Assembly: GCA_003483565.1 (NCBI GenBank) | Contig: DMYZ01000248.1 | Location: forward strand, 1-6,829 | Direction: 5' to 3' | DNA: 6,829 bases | Origin: Prevotella sp. | Lineage (GTDB): Bacteria > Bacteroidota > Bacteroidia > Bacteroidales > Bacteroidaceae | Shown: positions 1 through 6,829 of the stretch, piece after piece | Position numbering within the stretch: position 1 is the first letter of the stretch | Layout: each line of letters begins with the position of its first letter | Made by a program: the position numbers and the translations under genes | The notes under the pieces: model-generated | The model's input: the letters and a program-made list of their open reading frames with translations, nothing else | The model's database searches: none | Told to the model about the DNA's origin: nothing

Positions 1-1761
1 AGCAACAGACCGGTCTCCGTGAGCTTCAGTTTGATTCACAATATCAAGAGGAAGTTCACCAACATGGGGTTGATGCTTCCATTCTTTTTCCACATATTCA
101 ATCAATTTCTCACCCTCAGGACCACAACTTTCATAAAACCCGGGATAGATTGTGTACTTATAAGGATTGACTAACTGACTTATCTTCATTCCAAGCAGCA
201 AGGTCTGACGGTTACCTTCAGTAATACCAAAACGACGAAGAAGTTTAGGCGCAATTTCACCACTCTCTTCATAGGCGGCCAAAATACCATTACGACCGTT
301 ACTTATATTTAAAGTATCTTTTAAACCATAATAGTCTGAAAGCACTTTATTCCAATACTTGATCTCATCCTTTCTGTCTCTATGACAATCCCAAGCATAA
401 CGGGCCCAAGCCTTATACCACATCCAGTCACGGTCCAGCTGATACTCTCTGCCTCCATTAGGGAGTTTGTCAGCTGTATAAGGCCAATCCCAGTAAGACG
501 CCTGAGGATAGAGATGCAAAGCATTGGCATGATGTATGTTATGCATTGCCTGAACAGCCTTTTGTATAAAATCAGGTGAAGACCATCTCCAAGGTTCAAG
601 GTTAGCCAGGACATGGACGTTCTCTATATGAGTTGTACCTAAAGCAGCAAGATCACGATGCATTTGTGACCATGGGCCACGTGGCTGATAAGTTGTCAGT
701 GATTCCCCATTATACTTATGCATCGTATATAGATTATGATAAAGCGGAAGCGCTGCCTTCATTACCATTTCACAATCCGTATCATGGGCGCGTAGTAGTA
801 TTGGAGGTTCATCCGTTCTTCCAAGAGCTTTCAAACCATCTTTTACACCAGGGATAATGGTTTTGGTAAACCATTCCACATCATCGTCATAGGTATCAAT
901 AGCTTCACCCAGGCAAACAAGCAGTCCAACATTAGGATACTTTTTTATGAAAGCAGCAATACTTTTACGAGTATAATCACTAATCAATGGGGTTATAGGG
1001 CGATGGCGGTCCTGAGTCTGAATGCCATAATGGTCGGCAAACGGTTTGCTGACTATAATATTATAAAACATCTGAATAACGAATATGCCTCTTCTGTCTG
1101 CCTCTTTAGTCAAGAAAGAAAACATTTCCTCATTCTTCTTGAAAGTGGCACTGTCTACTTCCACGGCAAAAGGATAATCCTTAAGTCGCACAAGGGAGGC
1201 AAAAGGATGGCCATTCCACAGGTAGAGAGAATTCATACGGTTATCCACCATCATATCCAAGTATTTAATCCACTGTGCCTTATCATAAAACCAAGGGAAA
1301 TTCTGTGGAGTATAAGGATATTCATAAACCCCATGACCAGGAAGGTAAGTGGTTTTTTGAAGTCCTACGCACGAACCACGAAGCACCATTTCCGGAGCAT
1401 CCTTTATCTGAGCTGGAAATTTTAGATTCCCCTGTCGATAAACCCGCTCTGCTATCTCATTGCAAGCATAGATGACACCACTGCCATCATTACCGGTCAC
1501 CTTAATTTTATTCTCCTTAGAAATAATGGTAAAACCTTCTTTTTTTAAACCGGTTGTATCCTTGGCCTGAGCCAGATAGATTTTATATTTTCCTCTCTTA
1601 CCTACTATATATCCAAGTTTGGAGAGTTTCTTCTGTAAATATTCAGCAGCAAACTGTTCCCGATTTGACGGATGTTTTTCCAATCGTATCTGAATACTCT
1701 GGGCTGTAACATTAAGTGATACTGCTACAGCCATCGATAATACTATTTTTTTTATGTTCAT
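1..1761 (-). CDS. Secreted GH67-like glycoside hydrolase of unknown specificity (C-terminus cut by window edge)
   Basis: The frame stays open from the ATG at 1759-1761 to base 1, giving 587 residues with no stop. The first ATG is chosen because it gives a good signal peptide: Lys4-Lys5, a hydrophobic stretch, and probable cleavage after VTA (residue 20). Residues about 22-115 resemble the GH67 N-terminal alpha/beta domain (EGFTI, then GSGVIYACNEIAERV near 94-107). A TIM-barrel-like region follows (LDMMVDNRMNSLYLWNGHPF, 168-187), then a helical C-terminal part (from about 445) typical of alpha-glucuronidases. Glu286 (CLGEA) and Glu389 (ANLEPWRW) fall where GH67 has its acid and one of its bases; the other base, Asp, is Thr357 (TYQPRGP in place of DFQPREP). 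The GH67 motif around the acid (SEGQPGP) is also absent. GH67 enzymes remove 4-O-methyl-glucuronic acid from xylan; this one is probably a periplasmic enzyme for another acidic glycan, perhaps pectin. It starts 5 bases after the rhamnosidase stop, so it is cotranscribed. Secreted GH67-like protein: fairly sure. Substrate: unknown. Confidence 0.82.
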   Translation of the reverse strand, partial: MNIKKIVLSMAVAVSLNVTAQSIQIRLEKHPSNREQFAAEYLQKKLSKLGYIVGKRGKYKIYLAQAKDTTGLKKEGFTIISKENKIKVTGNDGSGVIYACNEIAERVYRQGNLKFPAQIKDAPEMVLRGSCVGLQKTTYLPGHGVYEYPYTPQNFPWFYDKAQWIKYLDMMVDNRMNSLYLWNGHPFASLVRLKDYPFAVEVDSATFKKNEEMFSFLTKEADRRGIFVIQMFYNIIVSKPFADHYGIQTQDRHRPITPLISDYTRKSIAAFIKKYPNVGLLVCLGEAIDTYDDDVEWFTKTIIPGVKDGLKALGRTDEPPILLRAHDTDCEMVMKAALPLYHNLYTMHKYNGESLTTYQPRGPWSQMHRDLAALGTTHIENVHVLANLEPWRWSSPDFIQKAVQAMHNIHHANALHLYPQASYWDWPYTADKLPNGGREYQLDRDWMWYKAWARYAWDCHRDRKDEIKYWNKVLSDYYGLKDTLNISNGRNGILAAYEESGEIAPKLLRRFGITEGNRQTLLLGMKISQLVNPYKYTIYPGFYESCGPEGEKLIEYVEKEWKHQPHVGELPLDIVNQTEAHGDRSVA

Positions 1762-1766
1762 GAATC
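1762..1766 (-). other. 5-base gap between the GH78-fusion stop and the GH67-like start
   Basis: Only five bases separate the TAA at 1767-1769 from the ATG at 1759-1761. There is no room for a promoter or terminator, so translation of the GH67-like gene probably depends on the same transcript and perhaps on translational coupling. This is the strongest evidence in the window for an operon. Confidence 0.75.
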
Positions 1767-4700
1767 TTATTTTAATCTTGAAAGGTCAATCTCCTTATAG
1801 GCAATACGCTGACGACGCCATGTATACACACAATGCAGTTTTCCGTCCCGTCCCTGAATAATGGCAGGATAAGAATACTGGCTAATCGGACTATCCTCCA
1901 AGGTTAAGACGTGATGCCAGCGTTCTCCGTCATCACTTTCAGCAATACTCAAAGGGGTTCGGGGGCCTTTCTTTGTTCCATCAATAGTCTGGAAATTATT
2001 GTATATCAATATCTGCCGGCCGTCCTGCAAGGTAACAGCATCTGTTCCGCTTTCATTATTAGGAATATCAGAAAGAGTAACAGGAGTCCATGTTTCTCCA
2101 TTATCACTACTGTATGATTGAGCTAGAAAACCGTTATGTGTCCTCATCAATACTTTCAACCTTCCATCTTTTAGTTTCAGTATACTTGGTTGAATGCAAT
2201 CGATGGGATGCATCTTTTTATCATCAGTCTTGACAGCTTCCGTCGATTCCACAGGACCGACATATTTCCACTCTTTAGTTTTCAAGTCATAAAGTTCGAC
2301 ATGAAATTTCCATCCTTTGGCTTCTGTACTTGCTCCACAGATTAAACGGTTACCAAGGATAATCGGCTTATTTTTCACTGGACCTATAAAACCTTTAGGA
2401 AGCATTTCCCTCTTGCCCCAGGTCTTGCCACCGTCATGCGATATCACAGCACATCCTTGCCAGTCATCAACAGTAGTTCCAACTTTATAAAATAACCAGA
2501 TATCTCCATTTGGCATTTGAAAAAGGACAGGATTCCAACAAGCCTTACGTTTCAAATGCTGAATATCAGCTACCCTGCAGAAAGGATGTTTATTACCATC
2601 ATAGTGATATTGATATTCCGGATGATCCTTTATAGGTCCAAGAGCCGCACTTGTTGTAGAGTCATTAATTCCAGAAACGCCACCCAAGAGAGCGTCGGCT
2701 GAACCCAATCGAAAGACGCCATCACCGGCCAGAGTTGGAGCACTCCAATGATCAGAGCCCTTAGCCTTTCGGCTTACCCAAATACAAACATCCGGATTTC
2801 TTTCCTTTGTACCTCCGAAATAAGAAGCAAGAAGGTCTCCATTCTTTAATTCCAAAACAGTAGAGGCATGAGCTTGTGGAAACGGAGCAAAATCATAGAG
2901 GAATTCATCTTTCAGTACGGCCGGATTCTTAGTCGGGATATTAACATCAAAAGTATAACTGCCACTGCCAACCTCTTTGATTTCTCCATCAGGGAAACAG
3001 ATACTTGCGGTAGTATTAGCCGGAATTTGCACTTCCCAATGAAGTCTCTGCAGGGTTTTATTCCAACAGCTTTTTATTAATCCATAAGGAGAGTCAAAAC
3101 TGGCATTTATCTGAAAACAATCTTCTATCTCAAAAGACGGTTTAAGTATAAAATGTTTATAAGCCACACATTCCGGGTTACTGGATGGGAGAGGATTTTG
3201 TTCATTTGGATTCCTGATTCCTCCCAAATACTGATAGCACCAAGTAAGAAAATCGCCTAAAAGCATTACATGATTGCCTGAATTCATTTTTGGATTGGCC
3301 TTGTCCCCATTCCATAACTCCCAAATAGTAGTAGCACCATTCTCTGCCATATATCCCCAAGACGGATAAGTAGCATTGGTTGCCAGCAAATAAGCAATAT
3401 CAGCAAAGCCATTATCACTCAAGCCTCTCAACAGCCAGCTGATTCCTATCACTCCGCAGGTAACATGCCCGTCGCCCTTGGTCATAATATTAGCGACAAC
3501 ATTTTTGACAACTTCTTTTTTTATACTATCCGGGACAATTCCAAAGGCTAACGGCAAGAGATTAGCTGTTGCTGTATTATTACCATAAAAGATACTGTCC
3601 GGATAGAGAATATATCCCGGACGGAGAGATGTCCCGGGTTTAACAGTTAAGAAATTCTTATTAAATGCAGATATCATGATACTTTCTCTGCTATGCCAAT
3701 AATCAGCATCATCAGACAACCCCTGCATCTTGGCAAATTTTTCCATTAATTGCATGATACGGATACCATATGCCGTAGAGATCAATTCCCCATCCGTCTG
3801 ACGGGAAGGATCCTGACTATGAATAAGTGAGAGCTTCTCTGGAGGAACACACCAGTCACCATAACGGTCTTTAGTAATGATGCCATTATCGCAGTATTCA
3901 TCCATCATATGGTTAACCCATTTTTTTAAAGATGGATAAGATTCTACAATTGGTTGTTTATTACCAAACTGCTCATAAAGCATATCACAGGCAAAAGGAA
4001 ACACAGCCGGCCATGTCATGTTATCCTCGAAATACCGCCAGAATGTTGGAGTTACATTTGATATGGCTCCATCGGAGCGCTGACCGTCTACAATATCATG
4101 CATCCACTTGGTATATAGTCGTTCGTTATTGAACAGGAAACTTTCTCCAAGACAACCTACGGTACGGTCACCTAGCCAAGGCTGACGCTCATTGCGTTGC
4201 GGACAATCTACAGGCATGCCTTTATAGTTGCTTCTGATTCCCCAAAGAGCATTATGCAATACCTTATTTAATATAGTATCAGAAGTAGATAGCTCTCCCG
4301 TTTCTTGCATCTCATCTCCCACGGTATAAGCCATAAAGTCATCTTGCTTTATATTCTTCATTCCCGATACCTGTGCATAACGAAAACCATGATAAGAGAA
4401 ACGGGGACGCCAGAGTATTCCATTCTCTTTGCCATTACAGATATAAATATCCTCACTTAAGGCATTACGCAGATTATCCGTATAAAGAGTCCCGTCAGCA
4501 TTAAGTTTCTCTGCATATTTCACACGGATAGTGTCTCCCAGGCTCCCTCTGACATGGAAGCCAATCCATCCCGCCATATTCTGGCCAAAATCAAGAATGT
4601 TGTTTTTTAGAATAACAGGCTTTCCATACTTTTCTTCTATCATGCCCTCCGTCATCTGAGCTTTTAATATACCTTCAGGAATATCACAGCGCTCGGCATT

Positions 4701-5663
4701 CGTCCATGTCTCATCATTATATCCCACCAAATTCCATCCTGTCAGCTCTTTGCTGGCATCATACTCTTCTCCATCATATTCATTGTTGCTGAGAATAGGT
4801 CCATCTGTTGTCAATTTCCATTTCTCATCAGTCGCCCATGTTATAGTTTTGCCGTCCTCCATTTCAAGAACAATATTAATACGGCATTTCGGAAGGCCAA
4901 AGATAAGTTCCTTATAAGCCTTCTCCTGGCGTGGAGGGAAAAAGCGGCCATTACCCAGGATAATACCAAAAGCCTGTTTACCTGAATTATTTAATAAATC
5001 CGTAATATCATAAGTATTATAATAAATTGTCTTACGATAATCCGTGGGAACAGGATCGAGAACATGATTTCCACCAACTTTCCGGCCATTGACATAAAAT
5101 TCGTAAACTCCCAAACCAGCAACATAAGCCGTAGCACGCTTCACCCTTTGAGTAAGTGAATATTCTCTCCGCAGATAACGTGCAGCAAGACGAGTATGAA
5201 GTCCCCGCTGCTCCCCAGGTTGCATTGTTTCCAGGCCAATCCAACGACCCTTCCATTGATTTTCCGTCAAAAGTCCGATAGAAAAATGCTGGACAGAGCT
5301 CCACTTTGATTTTCCTTTATTAGTAAAGACGCGAGCCTTCCAGAAAACCTCCTCATTGCTTTGGAGAGGCTTACCCAAATAAGATATCCATAGCTGTTCA
5401 TCAGAATTGACCATCTGACTATTCCAGAGGTCACCTTCGTTCTTATTGAGTTTGTCTATAGAAGAAGCGGCAATTATCTGATAGCCCGTTTGCAAAATAT
5501 TATTCTTGTCCGATGAAATTTTCCAAGAGAAACGAGGTGAAGTCACATCTATTCCCAAAGGATTATCCATATTTTCTACTCGCAAATCATATACACTGAT
5601 GTTTCCTGCCAAAACAAACAACGGCAAGAAATACAATACTAATATATTAAAAATTTTTTTCAT
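1767..5663 (-). CDS. GH78 alpha-L-rhamnosidase fused to a BNR_2 sialidase-like beta-propeller (1298 aa)
   Basis: This is a periplasmic two-module exo-glycosidase. Residues 1-19 are a signal peptide (Lys2-Lys3, hydrophobic core, cut near VLA/GN; no lipobox Cys). GH78 module: N-terminal Ig-like domain with LRVE..NPLGID..PRFSWK (27-48), jelly-roll with YVAGLGVYEFYVNGRKVG (about 140-330), second beta domain with LDFGQNMAGW (about 345-440), and (alpha/alpha)6 catalytic domain about 445-810. The catalytic signature DCPQRNERQPWLGD (486-499) holds the likely general acid Glu492; WELWNG holds the likely base Glu782; a C-terminal beta domain ends near 905. A short linker leads to a sialidase-like propeller, about 917-1298: HAST at 932-935, FGGTKERNPD at 949-958, Asp boxes SHDGGKTW (1075) and SSDNGETW (1185), a degenerate one ending at Trp1249, and a C-terminal YTWRRQRI. 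GH78 enzymes alone are usually about 700-1100 residues, so the propeller is an addition. The likely order of action is terminal L-rhamnose first, then the sugar beneath. The rhamnosidase call is firm; the propeller's reaction is uncertain. Confidence 0.93.
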   Translation of the reverse strand: MKKIFNILVLYFLPLFVLAGNISVYDLRVENMDNPLGIDVTSPRFSWKISSDKNNILQTGYQIIAASSIDKLNKNEGDLWNSQMVNSDEQLWISYLGKPLQSNEEVFWKARVFTNKGKSKWSSVQHFSIGLLTENQWKGRWIGLETMQPGEQRGLHTRLAARYLRREYSLTQRVKRATAYVAGLGVYEFYVNGRKVGGNHVLDPVPTDYRKTIYYNTYDITDLLNNSGKQAFGIILGNGRFFPPRQEKAYKELIFGLPKCRINIVLEMEDGKTITWATDEKWKLTTDGPILSNNEYDGEEYDASKELTGWNLVGYNDETWTNAERCDIPEGILKAQMTEGMIEEKYGKPVILKNNILDFGQNMAGWIGFHVRGSLGDTIRVKYAEKLNADGTLYTDNLRNALSEDIYICNGKENGILWRPRFSYHGFRYAQVSGMKNIKQDDFMAYTVGDEMQETGELSTSDTILNKVLHNALWGIRSNYKGMPVDCPQRNERQPWLGDRTVGCLGESFLFNNERLYTKWMHDIVDGQRSDGAISNVTPTFWRYFEDNMTWPAVFPFACDMLYEQFGNKQPIVESYPSLKKWVNHMMDEYCDNGIITKDRYGDWCVPPEKLSLIHSQDPSRQTDGELISTAYGIRIMQLMEKFAKMQGLSDDADYWHSRESIMISAFNKNFLTVKPGTSLRPGYILYPDSIFYGNNTATANLLPLAFGIVPDSIKKEVVKNVVANIMTKGDGHVTCGVIGISWLLRGLSDNGFADIAYLLATNATYPSWGYMAENGATTIWELWNGDKANPKMNSGNHVMLLGDFLTWCYQYLGGIRNPNEQNPLPSSNPECVAYKHFILKPSFEIEDCFQINASFDSPYGLIKSCWNKTLQRLHWEVQIPANTTASICFPDGEIKEVGSGSYTFDVNIPTKNPAVLKDEFLYDFAPFPQAHASTVLELKNGDLLASYFGGTKERNPDVCIWVSRKAKGSDHWSAPTLAGDGVFRLGSADALLGGVSGINDSTTSAALGPIKDHPEYQYHYDGNKHPFCRVADIQHLKRKACWNPVLFQMPNGDIWLFYKVGTTVDDWQGCAVISHDGGKTWGKREMLPKGFIGPVKNKPIILGNRLICGASTEAKGWKFHVELYDLKTKEWKYVGPVESTEAVKTDDKKMHPIDCIQPSILKLKDGRLKVLMRTHNGFLAQSYSSDNGETWTPVTLSDIPNNESGTDAVTLQDGRQILIYNNFQTIDGTKKGPRTPLSIAESDDGERWHHVLTLEDSPISQYSYPAIIQGRDGKLHCVYTWRRQRIAYKEIDLSRLK

Positions 5664-5702
5664 TTCTCTGTTATCAGCACCTCATTTAAAAGGAACTGTC
5701 TT
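5664..5702 (-). other. 39-base gap between the GH140 and GH78-fusion genes
   Basis: Read on the minus strand, this spacer ends AACAGAGAA directly before the ATG at 5661-5663. There is a weak purine run (AGAGAA) but no convincing Shine-Dalgarno match, as is usual in Bacteroidota. I see no -7 element of the TAnnTTTG type and no stem-loop with a T-run, so the two genes are most simply read as cotranscribed. The start of the fusion is set by its signal peptide rather than by a ribosome binding site. Confidence 0.5.
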
Positions 5703-6829
5703 TTATTCCATCAAATTTCTTTCTTTGTCGGCCAAACTCTGATCGTTAATCTCCTTCTGATCTGTTGCCAGATAATTTTTCATGGCATCAACAGCAATAA
5801 AAACGCCGTCTGCGACTTTACCTTGCAGAGGATGCTCAGGAATGTAAGTAATAACCTTATTGCCAAATTCCCCCAGATAAGTCAGACTACCTGTTGCCGT
5901 GTTCATCCACCAGACCTTCTTCTTCTTCCCTGATATCTTCCGAAGATCCAGTTTCATCAGATCACTATTATAATTATAGACCATTAGATAGTCTTTTCCT
6001 CTAGTGGCAATAAGGCGGTCATATTTGGTTCCATTCCTACCTACAATAATACTTTGATCCGGTATTCGCTCAAAATAAGGGAAAGCAAGCATCAGATCCT
6101 TTAGATATCTCATCTGGTTGTATCCTGGATCATTCAAAGCCTGATACCAGCTTTTCTCTGTTCCATCACTCCCATAGCTGGTAGGATAACCCGGTTTCAG
6201 CATCTGCATAATAGCATTATGTCCATAAGTATGTCCACAGCTTCCTGCGAATACGCTCCAATAAGCATAGCGGCGAACATCATAATCCTGCCAACGCTGT
6301 TCATTGGGATCATGAAGTCCTTTTGGAATATCCTCATAGCTTGGTTCATCATCAAGCACCGGCTTTATTGGCTTGTAAGCCCATGTGGAATCAACATACA
6401 TCCAGTTGTCCTCTTCTGTACTATCTGGAATAGAATACATTTTATTGCCCATACGCTGGCCATATTTGCGATGGCCACTCTGAAACATGTGAAAATCAAT
6501 CCAAGGAGCCTTGCTCCACCATTCTGCAGAAGTATAACGGCCGCGGGGATGATAGGACATGAGATGATTAGGATCAATTTCCTTGATCGTAGTCGCTAGT
6601 GCATTCCATACTTCCGGATGAATATCCCCCTGAATGTCACCGCCCATAATCCAGATAATATTCTTTCGGTCTTTATATCTATGGGCAAGAAATGCACCAT
6701 AAACTTTGGCCTGGCCTGCATTGATTTTGCCATCTTTCACCTGTGATCCCCAAATAGGGACCATACCAATATAAATACCATTCTGAGCTGCAAGGTCTAT
6801 AATATAATCAAGATGATCCCAATAGGAAT
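5703..6829 (-). CDS. GH140 apiosidase-like glycoside hydrolase (N-terminus cut by window edge)
   Basis: The C-terminal 374 residues are visible. The frame is open through 6829 (SYWDHLDYIIDLAAQNG precedes the internal Met at 6764, which is therefore not the start). The protein matches the DUF4038/apiosidase-like TIM barrel: MVPIWGS, IIWIMGGDIQGD, SYHPRGRYTSAEWW, DFHMFQSGH and VLDDEPSYE. Counting from that Met, Asp43 (GGD, codon 6636-6638) and Glu140 (DDEP, codon 6345-6347) lie 97 residues apart. This equals the spacing of Asp187 and Glu284, recalled as the catalytic pair of the B. thetaiotaomicron GH140 apiosidase, and suggests about 120 residues are missing upstream. Residues about 265-325 form the small C-terminal beta domain usual in the family, followed by a charged tail to the stop at 5703-5705. 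GH140 enzymes cut the apiose to galacturonate linkage holding RG-II side chains A and B. It lies 39 bases upstream of the rhamnosidase fusion, likely in one operon. Family: confident. Exact substrate: inferred; some DUF4038 proteins may act elsewhere. Confidence 0.9.
   Translation of the reverse strand, partial: SYWDHLDYIIDLAAQNGIYIGMVPIWGSQVKDGKINAGQAKVYGAFLAHRYKDRKNIIWIMGGDIQGDIHPEVWNALATTIKEIDPNHLMSYHPRGRYTSAEWWSKAPWIDFHMFQSGHRKYGQRMGNKMYSIPDSTEEDNWMYVDSTWAYKPIKPVLDDEPSYEDIPKGLHDPNEQRWQDYDVRRYAYWSVFAGSCGHTYGHNAIMQMLKPGYPTSYGSDGTEKSWYQALNDPGYNQMRYLKDLMLAFPYFERIPDQSIIVGRNGTKYDRLIATRGKDYLMVYNYNSDLMKLDLRKISGKKKKVWWMNTATGSLTYLGEFGNKVITYIPEHPLQGKVADGVFIAVDAMKNYLATDQKEINDQSLADKERNLME

Noticed and set aside
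321..614. 97-residue minus-strand open frame
   Set aside because: It overlaps the GH67-like gene on the same strand in another frame. The true frame is open from 1761 to 1 and carries the recognisable protein.
1003..1425. 140-residue open frame on the plus strand
   Set aside because: It lies in codon register exactly antisense to the GH67-like gene, where few minus-strand codons give plus-strand stops. The product has no recognisable domain or signal, and the opposite strand has strong family motifs.
2900..2960. Possible boundary between two separate genes (rhamnosidase and sialidase) joined by a sequencing error
   Set aside because: The frame runs through without a stop, there is no start codon or signal peptide at the start of the propeller, and a plausible short linker joins the two modules.
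5032..5304. 90-residue minus-strand open frame with many Cys, Ser and Trp
   Set aside because: It is an out-of-frame reading of the GH78 jelly-roll region; the correct frame shows the conserved YVAGLGVYEFYVNG motif there.
5604..5663. Lipoprotein signal on the GH78 fusion
   Set aside because: The leader ends VLAGN with no cysteine near the cleavage site, so signal peptidase I processing is more likely.
5664..5702. Internal promoter or terminator between the first two genes
   Set aside because: There is no Bacteroidota-type -7 element and no stem-loop followed by a T-run in these 39 bases.
6219..6599. 126-residue plus-strand open frame
   Set aside because: It is antisense to the conserved GH140 catalytic region, and its product is a composition-driven hydrophobic string with no family pattern.
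1..6829. Insertion sequences, CRISPR repeats, tRNA or other RNA genes, long direct or inverted repeats
   Set aside because: None was seen on reading both strands; nearly every base lies inside one of three continuous coding frames.

Overview
The window is AT-rich and looks like part of a polysaccharide utilization locus from a gut-type Bacteroidota (Bacteroides or a close relative). Three long genes are packed head to tail on the minus strand, and all encode carbohydrate-active enzymes. The two visible N-termini carry Sec signal peptides, there are no obvious Shine-Dalgarno sites, and the gaps between genes are 39 and 5 bases. The taxonomic call rests on style and protein families, not on a marker gene.

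Layout in the direction of transcription (right to left): (1) 6829-5703, a GH140-type apiosidase-like enzyme that lacks its N-terminus at the window edge. (2) 5663-1767, a very large two-enzyme protein: a GH78 alpha-L-rhamnosidase followed in the same reading frame by a complete sialidase-like (BNR_2) beta-propeller. (3) 1761-1, a secreted protein with a GH67-like N-terminal domain and barrel, running off the left edge before its C-terminus. No promoter, terminator, RNA gene, mobile element, CRISPR array or long repeat was seen. Essentially the whole window is coding.

Working together (inference): apiose is the branch sugar of side chains A and B of the plant pectin rhamnogalacturonan-II (RG-II), and side chain C is alpha-L-Rha-(1,5)-Kdo. 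An apiosidase next to a rhamnosidase fused to a keto-acid-glycosidase-like propeller therefore fits stepwise RG-II breakdown in the periplasm. The fusion could take the two sugars of chain C in order. The third enzyme keeps two GH67 catalytic glutamates but has lost the catalytic aspartate and the usual acid motif, so its substrate is an open question and it is the least explained gene here. SusC/SusD, regulators and other RG-II enzymes are not in the window, so the RG-II assignment is a hypothesis.
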